From the NCBI RefSeq assembly GCF_039522025.1, contig NZ_BAAADB010000008.1:1-63774 (forward strand): DNA of 63,774 nucleotides, in the 5' to 3' direction. Positions 1 to 10,875 of this stretch are shown one piece after another. The position numbers were made by a program, and so were the translations under genes. Every line of letters begins with the position of its first letter. Positions within the stretch are counted from its first letter, which is position 1. The stretch is from Deinococcus depolymerans (GTDB taxonomy: Bacteria; Deinococcota; Deinococci; Deinococcales; Deinococcaceae). The notes under the pieces are model-generated. The model saw only the letters and a list, made by a program, of their open reading frames with translations. It was not told where the DNA came from and searched no databases.

Positions 1-98
1 CCTCCAGCGCACACCGGCGATGGCGATTGGGCTGACCGATCGCGTTTGGACGCTGCGAGCGTGGCTGTCACGGCCTCAAGGCGTTCCCTGTCGGGCAT
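1..98 (-). CDS. Possible 5' part of a gene cut by the window edge
   Basis: On the minus strand an ATG at 98 opens a frame (MPDRERLEAVTATLAASK...) that stays open to the window edge. It begins 36 bp beyond the stop of the M3 peptidase and reads the same way, so it could be the next gene of that transcript. No family can be recognised from about 32 residues, and the frame may be chance. Confidence 0.3.
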   Translation of the reverse strand, partial: MPDRERLEAVTATLAASKRDRSAQSPSPVCAG

Positions 99-134
99 AG
101 TTCCAGCCAACTACCCCTTTCGCCTGTCGGCGCT

Positions 135-2189
<2,055 letters not shown>

Positions 2190-2197
2190 CACTGACG

Positions 2198-2203
2198 AGT
2201 ATA
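2198..2203 (-). promoter_or_regulatory. -10 box of the M3 peptidase (leaderless)
   Basis: TATACT on the minus strand ends 8 nt before the ATG at 2189, so transcription should begin at or next to the start codon. It supports the start chosen for the peptidase. Confidence 0.5.
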
Positions 2204-2256
2204 GAAGGGTGGCGTGCGGCGAATGTAGGCACATTGGCGCAGGTGCGGAGGAGATG

Positions 2257-2291
2257 AAAAAACCGGAGGTGCCCAGGTGGGCGCCTCCGGT
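2257..2291 (-). terminator. Intrinsic terminator of the cold-shock gene
   Basis: Inverted repeat ACCGGAGG (2262-2269) and CCTCCGGT (2284-2291), with an inner GCCC/GGGC pairing. On the minus strand it is followed by a run of five to six T, 16 bp after the cold-shock stop codon. Confidence 0.8.
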
Positions 2292-2307
2292 CAGGGATGG
2301 TGTGGGA

Positions 2308-2565
2308 TTACCAGCGGTCGTCGCGGCGGCCACCGCCGTACTCGCTGACGGGCGCGGCCTTGGTGACCACGATGTTCTTGGCCTGCGGGCCCTTGCCGCG
2401 CTGACCTTCTTCCACTTCGAACTCGACTTCATCGCCCTCGTTGAGCTTCTTGAAGCCGGTGCTCTGGATGGCGCTGAAGTGCGCGAACACGTCGGGGCTC
2501 CCTTCCGTCTGAATGAAACCGAAGCCCTTCTCCGCGTTAAACCATTTCACTTTACCTACAGCCAT
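2308..2565 (-). CDS. Cold-shock domain protein (CspA family)
   Basis: Single-stranded nucleic-acid binding RNA chaperone of 85 residues. It shows RNP1 (KGFGFIQT) and RNP2 (VFAHFSAI), plus the N-terminal [14 protein letters not shown] segment typical of CspA proteins. Residues after about 66 form a short extension ending in a GGGRRDDRW tail. The start at ATG 2565 is fixed by a good ribosome site (AAGGAG 7-8 nt upstream). An in-frame start 13 codons upstream would add a tail unlike any Csp. A TACACT box at 2657-2662 (minus) would give a 5' leader of roughly 85 nt, and long leaders are usual for cold-shock mRNAs. Monocistronic, ended by the hairpin at 2257-2291. Confidence 0.95.
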   Translation of the reverse strand: MAVGKVKWFNAEKGFGFIQTEGSPDVFAHFSAIQSTGFKKLNEGDEVEFEVEEGQRGKGPQAKNIVVTKAAPVSEYGGGRRDDRW

Positions 2566-2656
2566 GTTCAACTCCTTAGTCTCCAAAGGCACGAAGAGAC
2601 GCACAGAAACCTTGTGCGCCCCTTACTCACTGCGTACCCAGGAAAACTATGGGGTC

Positions 2657-2662
2657 AGTGTA
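2657..2662 (-). promoter_or_regulatory. Candidate -10 box of the cold-shock gene
   Basis: TACACT on the minus strand, about 90 nt before the ATG at 2565. I do not see a good -35 at the usual distance. The implied leader is long and has a normal ribosome site at its end. Confidence 0.35.
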
Positions 2663-2742
2663 GGCCCCCGCCCCCCTCTCAATTGAAAGCCGCTTCACAG
2701 TTGATAGGGGTGGTGATGGGGGGCCGGGATCAGGCTGGGGCT

Positions 2743-2748
2743 TAGGCT
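2743..2748 (+). promoter_or_regulatory. -10 box of the MgtC-like gene (leaderless)
   Basis: TAGGCT followed by 7 nt and the ATG at 2756, the spacing expected for a leaderless transcript. Confidence 0.4.
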
Positions 2749-2755
2749 GTGTTGC

Positions 2756-3253
2756 ATGGGTGTTCTGAGCGAGTCGCTGAGCCTGCAGCTGCAGCTGCTG
2801 TTTCCCCTGCTGGTCGCCGCGCTGCTGGGAGGGCTGGTCGGCTGGGAGCGCGAGGGACCTCGGCGCGGCGCGGGCCTGCGCACCCACATGCTGGTCGGCG
2901 TGAGCGCCGCGCTGTTCGTGGAGCTGGCCGGGCAGATGATCCGGCTGTACCTGTCGGTGGGTGGGGGCGTGCGATTCGATCTGGCCGGGGTGCTGGGCGC
3001 GGTGGTGAGTGGCGTGAGTTTCCTGGGGGCCGGCACGATCTTCTTCGCGGGGCCGGAACGGGGAACGCGCGGCCTCACCACGGCCGCGAGCCTGCTCTCG
3101 ACCGCCGGGGTGGGAGTCGCCTGCGGTCTGGAGCTGTTCGTGCTGGCGGGCGGCGCGACCCTGCTCTTCCTGTTCATCCTGCGCCCGCTGCACGCCGTGG
3201 AGCGCCGCTGGCTCGCGCGGGTCCGCGACGATGGTCCGGGCATGCCGGACTGA
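2756..3253 (+). CDS. MgtC/SapB family membrane protein
   Basis: Integral membrane protein of 165 residues. The MgtC/SapB N-terminal domain is recognisable from [11 protein letters not shown], the charged loop before [15 protein letters not shown], and [10 protein letters not shown], with about five hydrophobic segments over residues 10-150. Family members are linked to magnesium-limited growth and to ATP-synthase or cell-envelope homeostasis, but the biochemical activity is unsettled. This protein stops soon after the membrane domain and lacks the soluble C-terminal domain of long MgtC proteins. It starts at ATG 2756 behind a leaderless-type -10 box and sits alone upstream of the GntR/proline operon, with a small hairpin in between. 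Confidence 0.85.
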   Translation: MGVLSESLSLQLQLLFPLLVAALLGGLVGWEREGPRRGAGLRTHMLVGVSAALFVELAGQMIRLYLSVGGGVRFDLAGVLGAVVSGVSFLGAGTIFFAGPERGTRGLTTAASLLSTAGVGVACGLELFVLAGGATLLFLFILRPLHAVERRWLARVRDDGPGMPD

Positions 3254-3260
3254 GCGGCGG

Positions 3261-3279
3261 GGCAGGCCGGTCCTGCCTT
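3261..3279 (+). terminator. Weak hairpin after the MgtC-like gene
   Basis: GGCAGG (3261-3266) pairs with CCTGCC (3272-3277), followed by only two T. It is a plausible weak terminator between the MgtC-like gene and the GntR promoter. Confidence 0.35.
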
Positions 3280-3291
3280 GCACCGCCCACA

Positions 3292-3307
3292 ATATTGTAT
3301 ACAATAT
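3292..3307 (+). promoter_or_regulatory. Perfect palindromic operator overlapping the gntR -10 box
   Basis: ATATTGTATACAATAT is a perfect 16-bp palindrome. Its right half holds TACAAT (3300-3305), which lies 7 nt before the gntR ATG. TTGCAC (3278-3283) is a -35 candidate with 16-bp spacing. TTGTATACAA-type palindromes are common targets of FCD-class GntR repressors, so autorepression of the proline operon is the likely role. Confidence 0.7.
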
Positions 3308-3312
3308 CCACA

Positions 3313-3972
3313 ATGACCTCCTTCGAGCGTCCCACCCTGGTCCGCGACGGCGTCTACGAACACCTGCGCCGCGCCGTGCTGGACGGCGACCTCGCCCCCG
3401 GCGAACGCCTGGGCGAGGTTGAACTCGGCGCGCAGCTCGGCGTGTCCCGCACCCCCATCCGCGAGGCCCTGATGCGCCTCACGCAGGACGGCCTGCTCGT
3501 CGCCGAGGCAAACAAGGGCGTGCGCGTCCGCACCCTCAGCGCCACCGAGGCCCGCGACACCTACGTCGTCCGCGAGGAACTCGACGGCCTGGCCGCCGCG
3601 CTCGCCGCGCAGCACCACACCCCCACCGACGCCGCCGCCCTGCGCGCCGCCCTGGATGACCTGCACGCCGCGCCCGGCAGCGACTACCGCGCCCAGACCC
3701 GCCTGGACCTCGCCTTCCACCGCGCCATCACGCACGCCGCGCACAACGCCGCCCTGAACGACCTGAACCGCGACCTCGAACAGCGCGTCGCGCTCATCAA
3801 GCACCAGACCCGCACGTACAACGCCCACCCGCAGACCGACGCCCAGCACGCCGCCCTGCTGGACGCCATTCTCGCCCGTGACCACGACGCCGCGCGGAAC
3901 GCCGCCCGCACGCACGTCCGCACCTTCGCCGCCCTCGTCCTGAACGACCTTCAACCCAGGAGCACCCCATGA
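3313..3972 (+). CDS. GntR family regulator with FCD domain, likely repressor of the proline operon
   Basis: DNA-binding regulator of 219 residues. The winged helix-turn-helix covers about residues 8-72 ([19 protein letters not shown]...[20 protein letters not shown]). The all-helical FCD ligand domain covers about 80-215, with metal/ligand histidines in [20 protein letters not shown] and [10 protein letters not shown] 3313 is chosen because it lies 7 nt after TACAAT inside a perfect palindrome, giving a leaderless, self-controlled transcript. The stop overlaps the proline dehydrogenase start (ATGA at 3969-3972). The operon context suggests control by proline or a breakdown product. That is inference, since FCD ligands vary. 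Confidence 0.9.
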   Translation: MTSFERPTLVRDGVYEHLRRAVLDGDLAPGERLGEVELGAQLGVSRTPIREALMRLTQDGLLVAEANKGVRVRTLSATEARDTYVVREELDGLAAALAAQHHTPTDAAALRAALDDLHAAPGSDYRAQTRLDLAFHRAITHAAHNAALNDLNRDLEQRVALIKHQTRTYNAHPQTDAQHAALLDAILARDHDAARNAARTHVRTFAALVLNDLQPRSTP

Positions 3973-4901
3973 TCGACCAGCTGTACCGCAAAGCCGTCCT
4001 GACCGTCGCCGGGCAGAAAACCATCGAGAACGCCGTCCGCGCCCGCGGCTGGGGCATGGCGCAGCGTTTCGTCGCCGGGGAAACCCCCCAGACCGCCATC
4101 CAGGCCGTCCACGACCTGAAGAAAGACGGCATCATGGCGAACCTCGACCTGCTGGGCGAATTCATCGAGAGCCCCGCGCAGTGCACGCAGTTCGCCGACA
4201 ACGTCATCACCATGCTCGACGCCGCGCACGCCGACGGCATCACGCCCTACGTCAGCATCAAGCTCTCCAGCGTCGGCCAGGGCAAGACCGTGGATGGTGA
4301 AGACCTGGGCCTCACGAACGCCCGGCGCATCATCCGCCGCGCCAGGGAGTACGGCGGCTTCGTGTGCCTCGACATGGAAGACCACCCCCGCGTCGACCAG
4401 ACCCTCATGCAGTTCCGCACCCTCGTCGGCGAGTTCGGCGGGCAGCACGTCGGCACCGTCCTCCAGAGCTACCTCTACCGCACCGAGAAGGACCGCGCCA
4501 GCCTGGACGACCTGAAACCCAACCTCCGCATCGTGAAGGGCGCGTACCTGGAACCCGAAACGGTCGCGTACCCGCAGAAAGCCGACGTGGACGCCGCCTA
4601 CCGCCGCCTCGTGTACGCCCACATGAGCGCCGGGAACTACGTGAACGTCGCCACGCACGACGAGAGCATCATCCACGACGTGCAGATGTACGCCCTGGCG
4701 CACGGCATCAGCAAGGACGCCTTCGAATTCCAGATGCTGTACGGCATCCGCCGCGACCTGCAACGCAACCTCGCCGCCGCCGGGTACCGCGTCCGCGCGT
4801 ACATCCCCTACGGCCGCGACTGGTACCCCTACTTCAGCCGCCGCATCGCCGAAACGCCCCGCAACGCCATGTTCGTCCTGCGCGGCATGCTCAAAGGCTG
4901 A
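3969..4901 (+). CDS. Proline dehydrogenase (monofunctional)
   Basis: FAD enzyme of 310 residues that oxidises L-proline to pyrroline-5-carboxylate, the first step of proline catabolism, passing electrons to the quinone pool. The family barrel is evident: [16 protein letters not shown] near residue 90, the [12 protein letters not shown] segment near 180, and the C-terminal signature [17 protein letters not shown] that holds the substrate-binding arginine pair. The length matches stand-alone ProDH of the Deinococcus-Thermus group, not the long fused PutA. Translation is coupled to gntR by ATGA. The partner enzyme pruA lies 488 bp downstream, past one unknown ORF. Confidence 0.95.
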   Translation: MIDQLYRKAVLTVAGQKTIENAVRARGWGMAQRFVAGETPQTAIQAVHDLKKDGIMANLDLLGEFIESPAQCTQFADNVITMLDAAHADGITPYVSIKLSSVGQGKTVDGEDLGLTNARRIIRRAREYGGFVCLDMEDHPRVDQTLMQFRTLVGEFGGQHVGTVLQSYLYRTEKDRASLDDLKPNLRIVKGAYLEPETVAYPQKADVDAAYRRLVYAHMSAGNYVNVATHDESIIHDVQMYALAHGISKDAFEFQMLYGIRRDLQRNLAAAGYRVRAYIPYGRDWYPYFSRRIAETPRNAMFVLRGMLKG

Positions 4902-4910
4902 ACGAACGTG

Positions 4911-5378
4911 ATGAACCCGCTGGGGTACATCAACCTCTTCTGGCTGCATGAGGTCCTGAATTCGGCCGTTCATGTCTCAGACGACTGGTACCGGCAGACC
5001 TATCCGGACAAGGTGGATTTTGAGATGGACAGCTACGTGCTGGCCCCGTACACCGGCAATGCGCACAGCCTCCAGGCGTTTCTGGCACATGGACTCAGAC
5101 CCGTCTTCGACTCGCTGAACGACTTCCAGAAGGTTCTCGTCCTCGACTGCCTTGCGCTTCTGCTCGCCAGAGACGAGCCTTCGCTGTGGGAGAAAGTCAA
5201 CTTCTTCGACACCGTCATGAGCAACCGGATCGTGCTGGCCGACGAGCCAGTGCCTCTCTTCAGAGCGTTCTTCGACGTCCTCAGCGCGGGAACGGAACCG
5301 GAACTCGCCACCTACCGGGACATTTCAGCTCCCGTATTCAACCCAGCCGACCCCATCTCGCGCTACCAATTCTGTTAA
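4911..5378 (+). CDS. Unknown protein inserted between proline dehydrogenase and pruA
   Basis: I do not recognise this 155-residue protein. It has no signal peptide or clear membrane segment. It is rich in aromatic and acidic residues, with stretches such as [23 protein letters not shown] and a leucine-rich helix near residues 65-85. The sequence is visibly less GC-rich and less codon-biased than both neighbours (TTC/TTT, CAT and TCA codons occur), which suggests a later arrival. ATG 4911 is 9 bp after the proline dehydrogenase stop; an in-frame GTG sits directly before it. The stop is followed at once by the pruA ribosome site, so the three genes look co-transcribed. An immunity-like or small accessory protein is possible but unproven. 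Confidence 0.7.
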   Translation: MNPLGYINLFWLHEVLNSAVHVSDDWYRQTYPDKVDFEMDSYVLAPYTGNAHSLQAFLAHGLRPVFDSLNDFQKVLVLDCLALLLARDEPSLWEKVNFFDTVMSNRIVLADEPVPLFRAFFDVLSAGTEPELATYRDISAPVFNPADPISRYQFC

Positions 5379-5389
5379 GGAGACCCACC

Positions 5390-6961
5390 ATGATCAAAGT
5401 TCAGGAGTACCGCCCGCAGAGCTTCATCGATTTCACCAAAGAGGAAAACGTCACCGCGTATCAGGACGCCCTCAAGAAAGTCCGCGCCGAGCTGGTCGGG
5501 AAGCACTACCCGATGGTCATCAATGGCGAGCGGGTGGACACGGCGGAGAAGCTGACCAGCCTGAACCCCTGCGACACCTCGGAAGTGGTGGGAACGACGG
5601 CGAAGGCGACCATCGAGGATGCCGAGCGTGCCCTGCAGGGCGCGTGGGCGGCGTTCGAGAGCTGGAAGAAGTGGGACATGGACGCCCGCGCGCGGGTGCT
5701 GCTGAAGGCGGCCGCGATCCTGAAGCGCCGCCGCCTGGAGGCGTGCGCGCTGATGAGCATCGAGGTCGGGAAGAACTACGCCGAGGCTGACGTGGAGGTC
5801 GCGGAGGCGATCGATTTCCTGGAGTACTACGCGCGCAGCGCCATGAAGTACTCGGGCTTCGGGAGCAGCGAGACGACGTGGTTCGAGGGTGAGGAGAACG
5901 GCCTGATGAGCATTCCGCTGGGCGTGGGCGTGAGCATCAGCCCGTGGAACTTCCCGTGCGCGATCTTCATCGGGATGGCGGCCGCGCCGATCGTGGTGGG
6001 GAACTGCGTGATCGTGAAGCCCGCCGAGGACGCGGGATTGATCGCGGGGTTCATGGTGGACATCATGCTGGAGGCCGGGCTGCCCGCCGGGGTGCTGCAG
6101 TTCCTGCCCGGTGTGGGCAGGGAGATCGGGGAGTACCTGACGACGCACGCGAAGACGCGCTTCATCACGTTCACGGGGAGCCGCGCGGTGGGCCTGCACA
6201 TCAACGAGGTGGCGGCGAAGGTGCAGCCCGGCCAGAAGTGGATCAAGCGCGTGATCATGGAGCTGGGCGGCAAGGACGGCATGATCGTGGACGAGACGGC
6301 CGATCTGGACGTGGCGGTGACGGCGGCGGTGCAGGGCGCGTTCGGGTTCAACGGGCAGAAGTGCAGCGCCATGAGCCGACTGATCGTGGTGGACAGCGTG
6401 TACGACGACGTGGTGAATGCCTTCGTGGAGCGCGCCGGGGCCCTGAAGGTCGGCACGGGCGAGGAGAACGCGAACGTCACGGCGGTCGTGAACCAGATGA
6501 GCTTCGACAAGATCAAAGGCTACCTGGAGATCGCGCCCGACGAGGGCAAGGTGCTGCTGGGCGGCGCGGCGACCGGCGAGGCGAACGGGAAGCAGGGGTA
6601 CTACGTGCAGCCGACCATCGTGGGTGACGTGAAGCGCGAGTCGCGTCTGGCGCAGGAGGAGATCTTCGGGCCGGTCGTGTCGGTCATCCGCGCGCGGGAC
6701 TGGCAGGACGCGCTGGATATCGCGAACAGCACCGAGTACGGCCTGACGGGCGGCGTGTGCAGCGCCAGCCGGGAGCGTCTGGAGCAGGCCCGCGCGGAGT
6801 TCGAGGTGGGGAACCTGTACTTCAACCGCAAGATCACCGGGGCGATCGTGGGCGTGCAGCCATTCGGCGGCTACAACATGAGCGGCACGGACAGCAAGGC
6901 GGGCGGCCCGGACTACCTGGCGAACTTCATGCAGCTGAAGACTGTGACTGAGCGCTGGTAA
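5390..6961 (+). CDS. pruA: L-glutamate gamma-semialdehyde (P5C) dehydrogenase
   Basis: NAD-dependent aldehyde dehydrogenase of 523 residues that converts glutamate semialdehyde (from pyrroline-5-carboxylate) to glutamate, completing proline catabolism. Catalytic Glu291 lies in [11 protein letters not shown] and nucleophile Cys325 in FNGQKCSAM. The N-terminal [15 protein letters not shown] and the [10 protein letters not shown] segment are typical of the class-4 (PruA/RocA) group. ATG 5390 has AAGGAGA 8-13 nt upstream. A much longer in-frame start would overlap the upstream ORF and is rejected. The gene is the last of the GntR-controlled operon and is followed by a strong hairpin. Confidence 0.96.
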   Translation: MIKVQEYRPQSFIDFTKEENVTAYQDALKKVRAELVGKHYPMVINGERVDTAEKLTSLNPCDTSEVVGTTAKATIEDAERALQGAWAAFESWKKWDMDARARVLLKAAAILKRRRLEACALMSIEVGKNYAEADVEVAEAIDFLEYYARSAMKYSGFGSSETTWFEGEENGLMSIPLGVGVSISPWNFPCAIFIGMAAAPIVVGNCVIVKPAEDAGLIAGFMVDIMLEAGLPAGVLQFLPGVGREIGEYLTTHAKTRFITFTGSRAVGLHINEVAAKVQPGQKWIKRVIMELGGKDGMIVDETADLDVAVTAAVQGAFGFNGQKCSAMSRLIVVDSVYDDVVNAFVERAGALKVGTGEENANVTAVVNQMSFDKIKGYLEIAPDEGKVLLGGAATGEANGKQGYYVQPTIVGDVKRESRLAQEEIFGPVVSVIRARDWQDALDIANSTEYGLTGGVCSASRERLEQARAEFEVGNLYFNRKITGAIVGVQPFGGYNMSGTDSKAGGPDYLANFMQLKTVTERW

Positions 6962-6982
6962 AGCGTCCGTCGTCCTTTCCGG

Positions 6983-7011
6983 AGAGGCAGCGCCGTCAGG
7001 CCGCTGCCTCT
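6983..7011 (+). terminator. Terminator hairpin after pruA
   Basis: A perfect 10-bp stem, AGAGGCAGCG (6983-6992) with CGCTGCCTCT (7002-7011), loop 9 nt, then a short T-containing tail. It ends the proline operon. Confidence 0.65.
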
Positions 7012-7393
7012 TCGCCTTGCAGGTGGGGCCTTTCCACTGCAGCCCAGCGCAGCACTTTCTGCTTGGCGTGATAGAGGCGCTGAGCATATTCAACTGCCAG
7101 CCATATGAAGATCCAATCCTCTCATGCGTAATCCGGGGAGGGGAACTGTCCGCCGGTCAGCAGACCGCACTTACCTGACCGGGCGGAGAATTGCAAGCGG
7201 AAATGCGCGAATTAACTGAACTCGGTCCAGAGCTGTCTAGCCGAGCGATCCGGGTAGACCCCGGGAGCGCATTAGTATCCGCGCCAAGCTCAATTGCAAT
7301 AGCGCCTGCCGGTGAATTCCACCCCCCTGCCACACGCCCACGTGCGGCCGGAGTCGTCTTCACATCACACGGCCAGACCGCACGGAGGCACGC
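7012..7393 (+). other. Gene-free, AT-richer stretch with three hairpins upstream of the subtilase
   Basis: No credible gene is visible. The stretch is AT-richer than its surroundings and holds three successive inverted repeats: TCCGCCGGTCAG with CTGACCGGGCGGA (7149-7187), CTCGG with CCGAG (7221-7245), and CCGGG with CCCGG (7250-7264). It may be a structured leader, or the remains of an older gene. A ribosome site GGAGG at 7384-7388 serves the protease ATG. Confidence 0.4.
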
Positions 7394-9160
7394 ATGAAAC
7401 TGACCCACCCCCTGCTGGCAACCACCCTCGCCCTGACCCTGGCCGCCTGCGGACAGCAGACCGCCACCGTCACCCCGGAGGCCACCAGCCCCGCCGCCAT
7501 CGCACCCGCCGAGGCGGGCAGCTACCTCGTGGGCTTCCGCCAGCCGCTCAGCGCCCAGAGCCTCGGCGCGCAGGAACTCGCCGCGCAGGCCGCCGTGCAG
7601 GCCCAGGCCATCACCGCGGCCGGGGGCGTCATGACCAGCCAGTGGGCCGACATCAGCGCCGCCGCCGTCCGCCTGAGTCCCGCCGCCCTGGCGAAACTCC
7701 GCGCGAACCCCAGCGTCGAGTACATCGAGCAGGAAGCCGTGCACCGCGCCCAGGGCATGCGCAGCGGCAGCAGCGACGCCCGCCCCGCCTCCACCCTGCG
7801 CGCCCAGGGCCTGAGTGCCCAGGCGCTGTACGCGCCGAGCGGCGAGTACACCTGGGGTGACAACGCCCTGCGCGTGCCCGCCCTGCGCGCCGCCGGGTAC
7901 ACCGGGGCCGCCACCACCAGGGTCGCGGTGTGCGTCCTGGATACCGGCATTGACGGCAACCACCCGGAATTCCAGCGGAAACTGACGGGCTTCAAGAACT
8001 TCGTGACCACCGAAGCCAACCGCAACGACCCCTACGCCCTGAACGACGTCTCCCACCACGGCACGCACGTCGCCGGAACCGTATTCGCGCAGTACGGCGC
8101 GGGCACCGGCGCGGCCGGCCAGCAGAGCGGCATGGACCCGAACGGCGTGGTCGGCGTGGCGACCGGCGCGAACCTGTACATGGGCCGCGTGCTGGGCGAC
8201 ACCGGGTCGGGCAGCAGCAGCGGCATCATCAACGGCGTGAACTGGTGCACCTCCCTGCTCAAGAGCCAGGGCGGCACCGAGGACAAGGTGGTCGTGTCCA
8301 TGAGCCTGGGCGGCGGCGCCCGGAGCACCACCGAGCAGCGTGCCTACACCGCCGCGTACAACAAGGGCGCCCTGATCATCGCGGCGACCGGGAACGACGG
8401 GGCGGCCGTGTCCTACCCGGCCGCGTACACCGAGGTGGTCGGCGTGGCCGCCGTGGACAGCGACCTGAACAAGGCCAGCTTCAGCAACTTCGGCACGCAG
8501 GTCGACCTGTCCGGCCCCGGCGTGGCGGTCCTGAGCAGCGTGCCGCTCGGGCAGGGCACCGCCGCGAGCGCCTCGGGCGGCGGCGTGACCTTCAGCAACG
8601 TGCAGGCCGCCGACAAGACCGGCCGTGGCAGCTTCACCGGGAACGTCGTGAAGGCCGGCGACGGCACCGGCACGGCCGGCGCGAACGAATTCTGCGGCAC
8701 CAGCACCCGCAACAGCGCCCTGGCCGGGAACATCGCCCTGATCGCCCGCGGCACCTGCTCCTTCGAGGAGAAGACCGCGAACGCCGTCGCCAGCGGCGCC
8801 AAGGGCGTCATGATCTACAACAACGCCGCCGGGGCGCTGGGCATGACCCTCACGAACACCTACACCGTGCCTGTCGTCGGCATCCAGCAGGCCGACGGGC
8901 AGGCCCTGCTGACCAAGCTCCCCACCACCGGCACGGTCGCCGTGACCGGCGCCGACTACGAGTACCTCGACGGGACCAGCATGGCCACCCCGCACGTCAG
9001 CGCCGCCGCCGCCGTCGTCTGGGCCGCCAAACCCACCCTCACGAACACCGGACTGCTGAACCTGCTGACCAGCACCGCCAAGGACCTCGGCGCCGCCGGG
9101 AAGGACAACAACTTCGGCTACGGCCTCGTGGACCCCTACAAGGCCATCACCGGCCAGTAA
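7394..9160 (+). CDS. Exported subtilisin-like serine peptidase (S8) with inserted PA domain, probable lipoprotein
   Basis: Extracellular protease of 588 residues. Residues 1-18 form a signal peptide ending in a lipobox (LALTLAAC). An I9-like propeptide follows (GSYLVGFRQPL... to about residue 120). The S8 triad is Asp183 (VLDTGIDGNHPEF), His222 (HGTHVAGT) and Ser529 (DGTSMATPH), with the oxyanion Asn in AATGNDGA. A protease-associated (PA) domain of roughly 130 residues lies between the catalytic His and Ser (LIARGTCSFEEKTANA near residue 450). The start is set by GGAGG 6 nt upstream. Its stop codon is followed directly by a repeat element. It probably scavenges peptides outside the cell. Confidence 0.95.
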   Translation: MKLTHPLLATTLALTLAACGQQTATVTPEATSPAAIAPAEAGSYLVGFRQPLSAQSLGAQELAAQAAVQAQAITAAGGVMTSQWADISAAAVRLSPAALAKLRANPSVEYIEQEAVHRAQGMRSGSSDARPASTLRAQGLSAQALYAPSGEYTWGDNALRVPALRAAGYTGAATTRVAVCVLDTGIDGNHPEFQRKLTGFKNFVTTEANRNDPYALNDVSHHGTHVAGTVFAQYGAGTGAAGQQSGMDPNGVVGVATGANLYMGRVLGDTGSGSSSGIINGVNWCTSLLKSQGGTEDKVVVSMSLGGGARSTTEQRAYTAAYNKGALIIAATGNDGAAVSYPAAYTEVVGVAAVDSDLNKASFSNFGTQVDLSGPGVAVLSSVPLGQGTAASASGGGVTFSNVQAADKTGRGSFTGNVVKAGDGTGTAGANEFCGTSTRNSALAGNIALIARGTCSFEEKTANAVASGAKGVMIYNNAAGALGMTLTNTYTVPVVGIQQADGQALLTKLPTTGTVAVTGADYEYLDGTSMATPHVSAAAAVVWAAKPTLTNTGLLNLLTSTAKDLGAAGKDNNFGYGLVDPYKAITGQ

Positions 9161-9293
9161 TGCGGACTCCGATTGAAGGGGCTGCAAAGCCCGCTGGGTC
9201 CGAGCGAAGCGAGTGGGAGCTGGGCGGGTTCCGGACGTGGAGGCGGCAATCCGGTGAAGTTCCGGATTGTCGGCGAAACAAACGGAATCCGTA
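9161..9293 (+). repeat. MITE-like element, copy 1
   Basis: About 133 bp, beginning directly after the protease TAA stop (TGCGGACTCCG) and ending CGGAATCCGTA. Stem 1 is degenerate here (GATTGAAGGGG...). Stem 2 is CAATCCGG/CCGGATTG. It is joined head-to-tail to copy 2 through a single TCA. Confidence 0.8.
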
Positions 9294-9296
9294 TCA

Positions 9297-9453
9297 TACG
9301 GACTCGGCTTGAACGGTTGACCCACACCGCTCAAGCCGGGCGGAGCGACCCGGAGAGCGACCCCGCAAAGTCCGAGCAAAGGAGGACTGTCGGGCGTGGA
9401 GTGGGCAACCCGGTGGTGTTCCGGGTCGTGAACAGACCGTACGGCAGTCCGTA
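9297..9453 (+). repeat. MITE-like element, copy 2
   Basis: 157 bp, long class. Stem 1 has the variant pairing GGCTTGA/TCAAGCC and stem 2 the variant CAACCCGG/CCGGGTCG. Both differ from copy 1 on the two strands together, so pairing is largely kept. The right end CCGTA is followed by GAC, not TCA. Confidence 0.75.
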
Positions 9454-9471
9454 GACCCCCTCGGCGCGACC

Positions 9472-9499
9472 GGCACCCCTTCCACATGGAGGGGGTGCC
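9472..9499. terminator. Hairpin between convergent subtilase and desaturase genes
   Basis: GGCACCCC (9472-9479) pairs with GGGGTGCC (9492-9499), with a further TCCA/TGGA inside. There is no long T run on either side. Its position between convergent genes suggests a two-way terminator. Confidence 0.5.
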
Positions 9500-9530
9500 T
9501 CCTGTGGGTCCGGCGGGCTGGCAGGGACGC

Positions 9531-10874
9531 CTACCAGCCCGCCTCGCGCAGCAGGCGGTCCACGATCAGCGCGCCGCCCAGGATGGCGGGCAGGCCGCCG
9601 CCGGGATGCACGCCGGTGCCGACCTGCCAGAGCGTGGGCGACAGGCGGTACGGCTGCGGGTGCAGCGGCCCGCCGCGCCAGGCAGGCAGGGCCGCGCCGT
9701 AGATCGCGCCGCCCGGATGGCCGCCCCGCGCGTAGTGCGCGGGCGTCAGGGTGAACGTGTCGAGGGCGCAGTCCAGCAGGCCGGGCACGTTCAGGGTGCG
9801 TTCCACGCGCCGCAACTGCGCCCGGACCCAGGGGTGGTCGGCGGTCAGGGAGCGGCCGGTGGGGGGCGCGGTCAGCAGCACGGCGAGGCGCGGGCCGTCC
9901 GCATGAACGAGCGCCAGGGTGGTCTCCGGGAGGGCCCCGACGCGCAGCGCAGCCCGGAAGCTCCGGAAGGACTCCGGCGGGAGGACACTGGTGGCGGGCA
10001 GCGCGGCGGGAGCGGGCAGCGCGGCGTACAGGGCGACGCCACTGACCGTGCGGGGACCGGGCCGGGGCGAGTTCCCGCGCAGCCGGGCGAGACGGGCCGG
10101 GTCGATGGCACTGACGGTCAGGTCGTGCCGGCAGACCTCTCCCCCGTCCAGGGTGAGGGTGCTGCCGGTCAGTGCGCGGACGCCCACGCCCTCGCGGAGG
10201 GTCACGCCGCGCGCCTCGCCGAAACCGCGCAGGGCGTCCAGCAGCGCGCCCATCCCCCCGGCGGGCCGGTATACCCGGTCGCCCACCAGCGCCGGGATCA
10301 GCGCGTACAGGGCCGGAGCGTCGGCCGGACTGAGGCCCGCGTTCAGGGCGTGCGTGGCGAGCGCGTGTTCCAGCGCGGGCGGCAGGGTGCGGGCGCGCAG
10401 CCACGCAGCGGCGCTGGCGTGCGGGCCGGTCACGCGCAGCAGCGCCGCCGACGCCCGCAGGAACGCCGGGTCGTTCAGGCGCGGCGGGGTGGTCAGCAGC
10501 GTGGTCAGGTGCGCCCGCAGCGGGTGGGCGGCCTGCACGTACCGCTGCCAGTGCGGGAACAGCGCATGCCGGGGCGGCACGGGCAGCGGCACCGGTCCGT
10601 GCGGGGTGTGGTGCACGCCCAGCGCGCCCGGCAGCGGGCGAAGGTCGAGCGGGTCGGGTTCGTGCAGGCGGTTCAGGACGGCGTGCCACACGTCCGGGAA
10701 GGTGAAGAGGCTGGGGCCGGTGTCGAAGCGCAGGCCGCCCGCCTGTTCGCGGCGCAGCTTGCCGCCCGCGCGGTCCTGTTCGTACACGGTGACCGCGTGT
10801 CCACGCGCGGCCAGCAGGGCGGCCAGGGTCAGTCCGGCGATCCCGCCCCCCAGGATGCCGACGGTGCGGGTCAC
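9531..10874 (-). CDS. FAD-dependent carotenoid desaturase-like oxidoreductase (CrtI/CrtD family)
   Basis: Flavoprotein of 447 residues. The dinucleotide-binding motif [18 protein letters not shown] is at residues 8-25, followed by the acidic VYEQ strand and the [15 protein letters not shown] segment of phytoene-desaturase relatives. The C terminus has the closing FAD motif ([20 protein letters not shown]). The length is slightly short for CrtI. In D. radiodurans a CrtD-type 3',4'-desaturase works in deinoxanthin synthesis, and that role is plausible here given the UbiA-family neighbour and the MerR-B12 regulator, but the sequence alone does not fix the substrate. It starts at a GTG separated by 1 nt from the UbiA stop, so the two genes form an operon. 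Confidence 0.85.
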   Translation of the reverse strand: MTRTVGILGGGIAGLTLAALLAARGHAVTVYEQDRAGGKLRREQAGGLRFDTGPSLFTFPDVWHAVLNRLHEPDPLDLRPLPGALGVHHTPHGPVPLPVPPRHALFPHWQRYVQAAHPLRAHLTTLLTTPPRLNDPAFLRASAALLRVTGPHASAAAWLRARTLPPALEHALATHALNAGLSPADAPALYALIPALVGDRVYRPAGGMGALLDALRGFGEARGVTLREGVGVRALTGSTLTLDGGEVCRHDLTVSAIDPARLARLRGNSPRPGPRTVSGVALYAALPAPAALPATSVLPPESFRSFRAALRVGALPETTLALVHADGPRLAVLLTAPPTGRSLTADHPWVRAQLRRVERTLNVPGLLDCALDTFTLTPAHYARGGHPGGAIYGAALPAWRGGPLHPQPYRLSPTLWQVGTGVHPGGGLPAILGGALIVDRLLREAGW

Positions 10875-10875
10875 C

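Noticed and set aside
7149..7187. Known riboswitch upstream of the protease
   Set aside because: The hairpins do not match the conserved core of any riboswitch I know.
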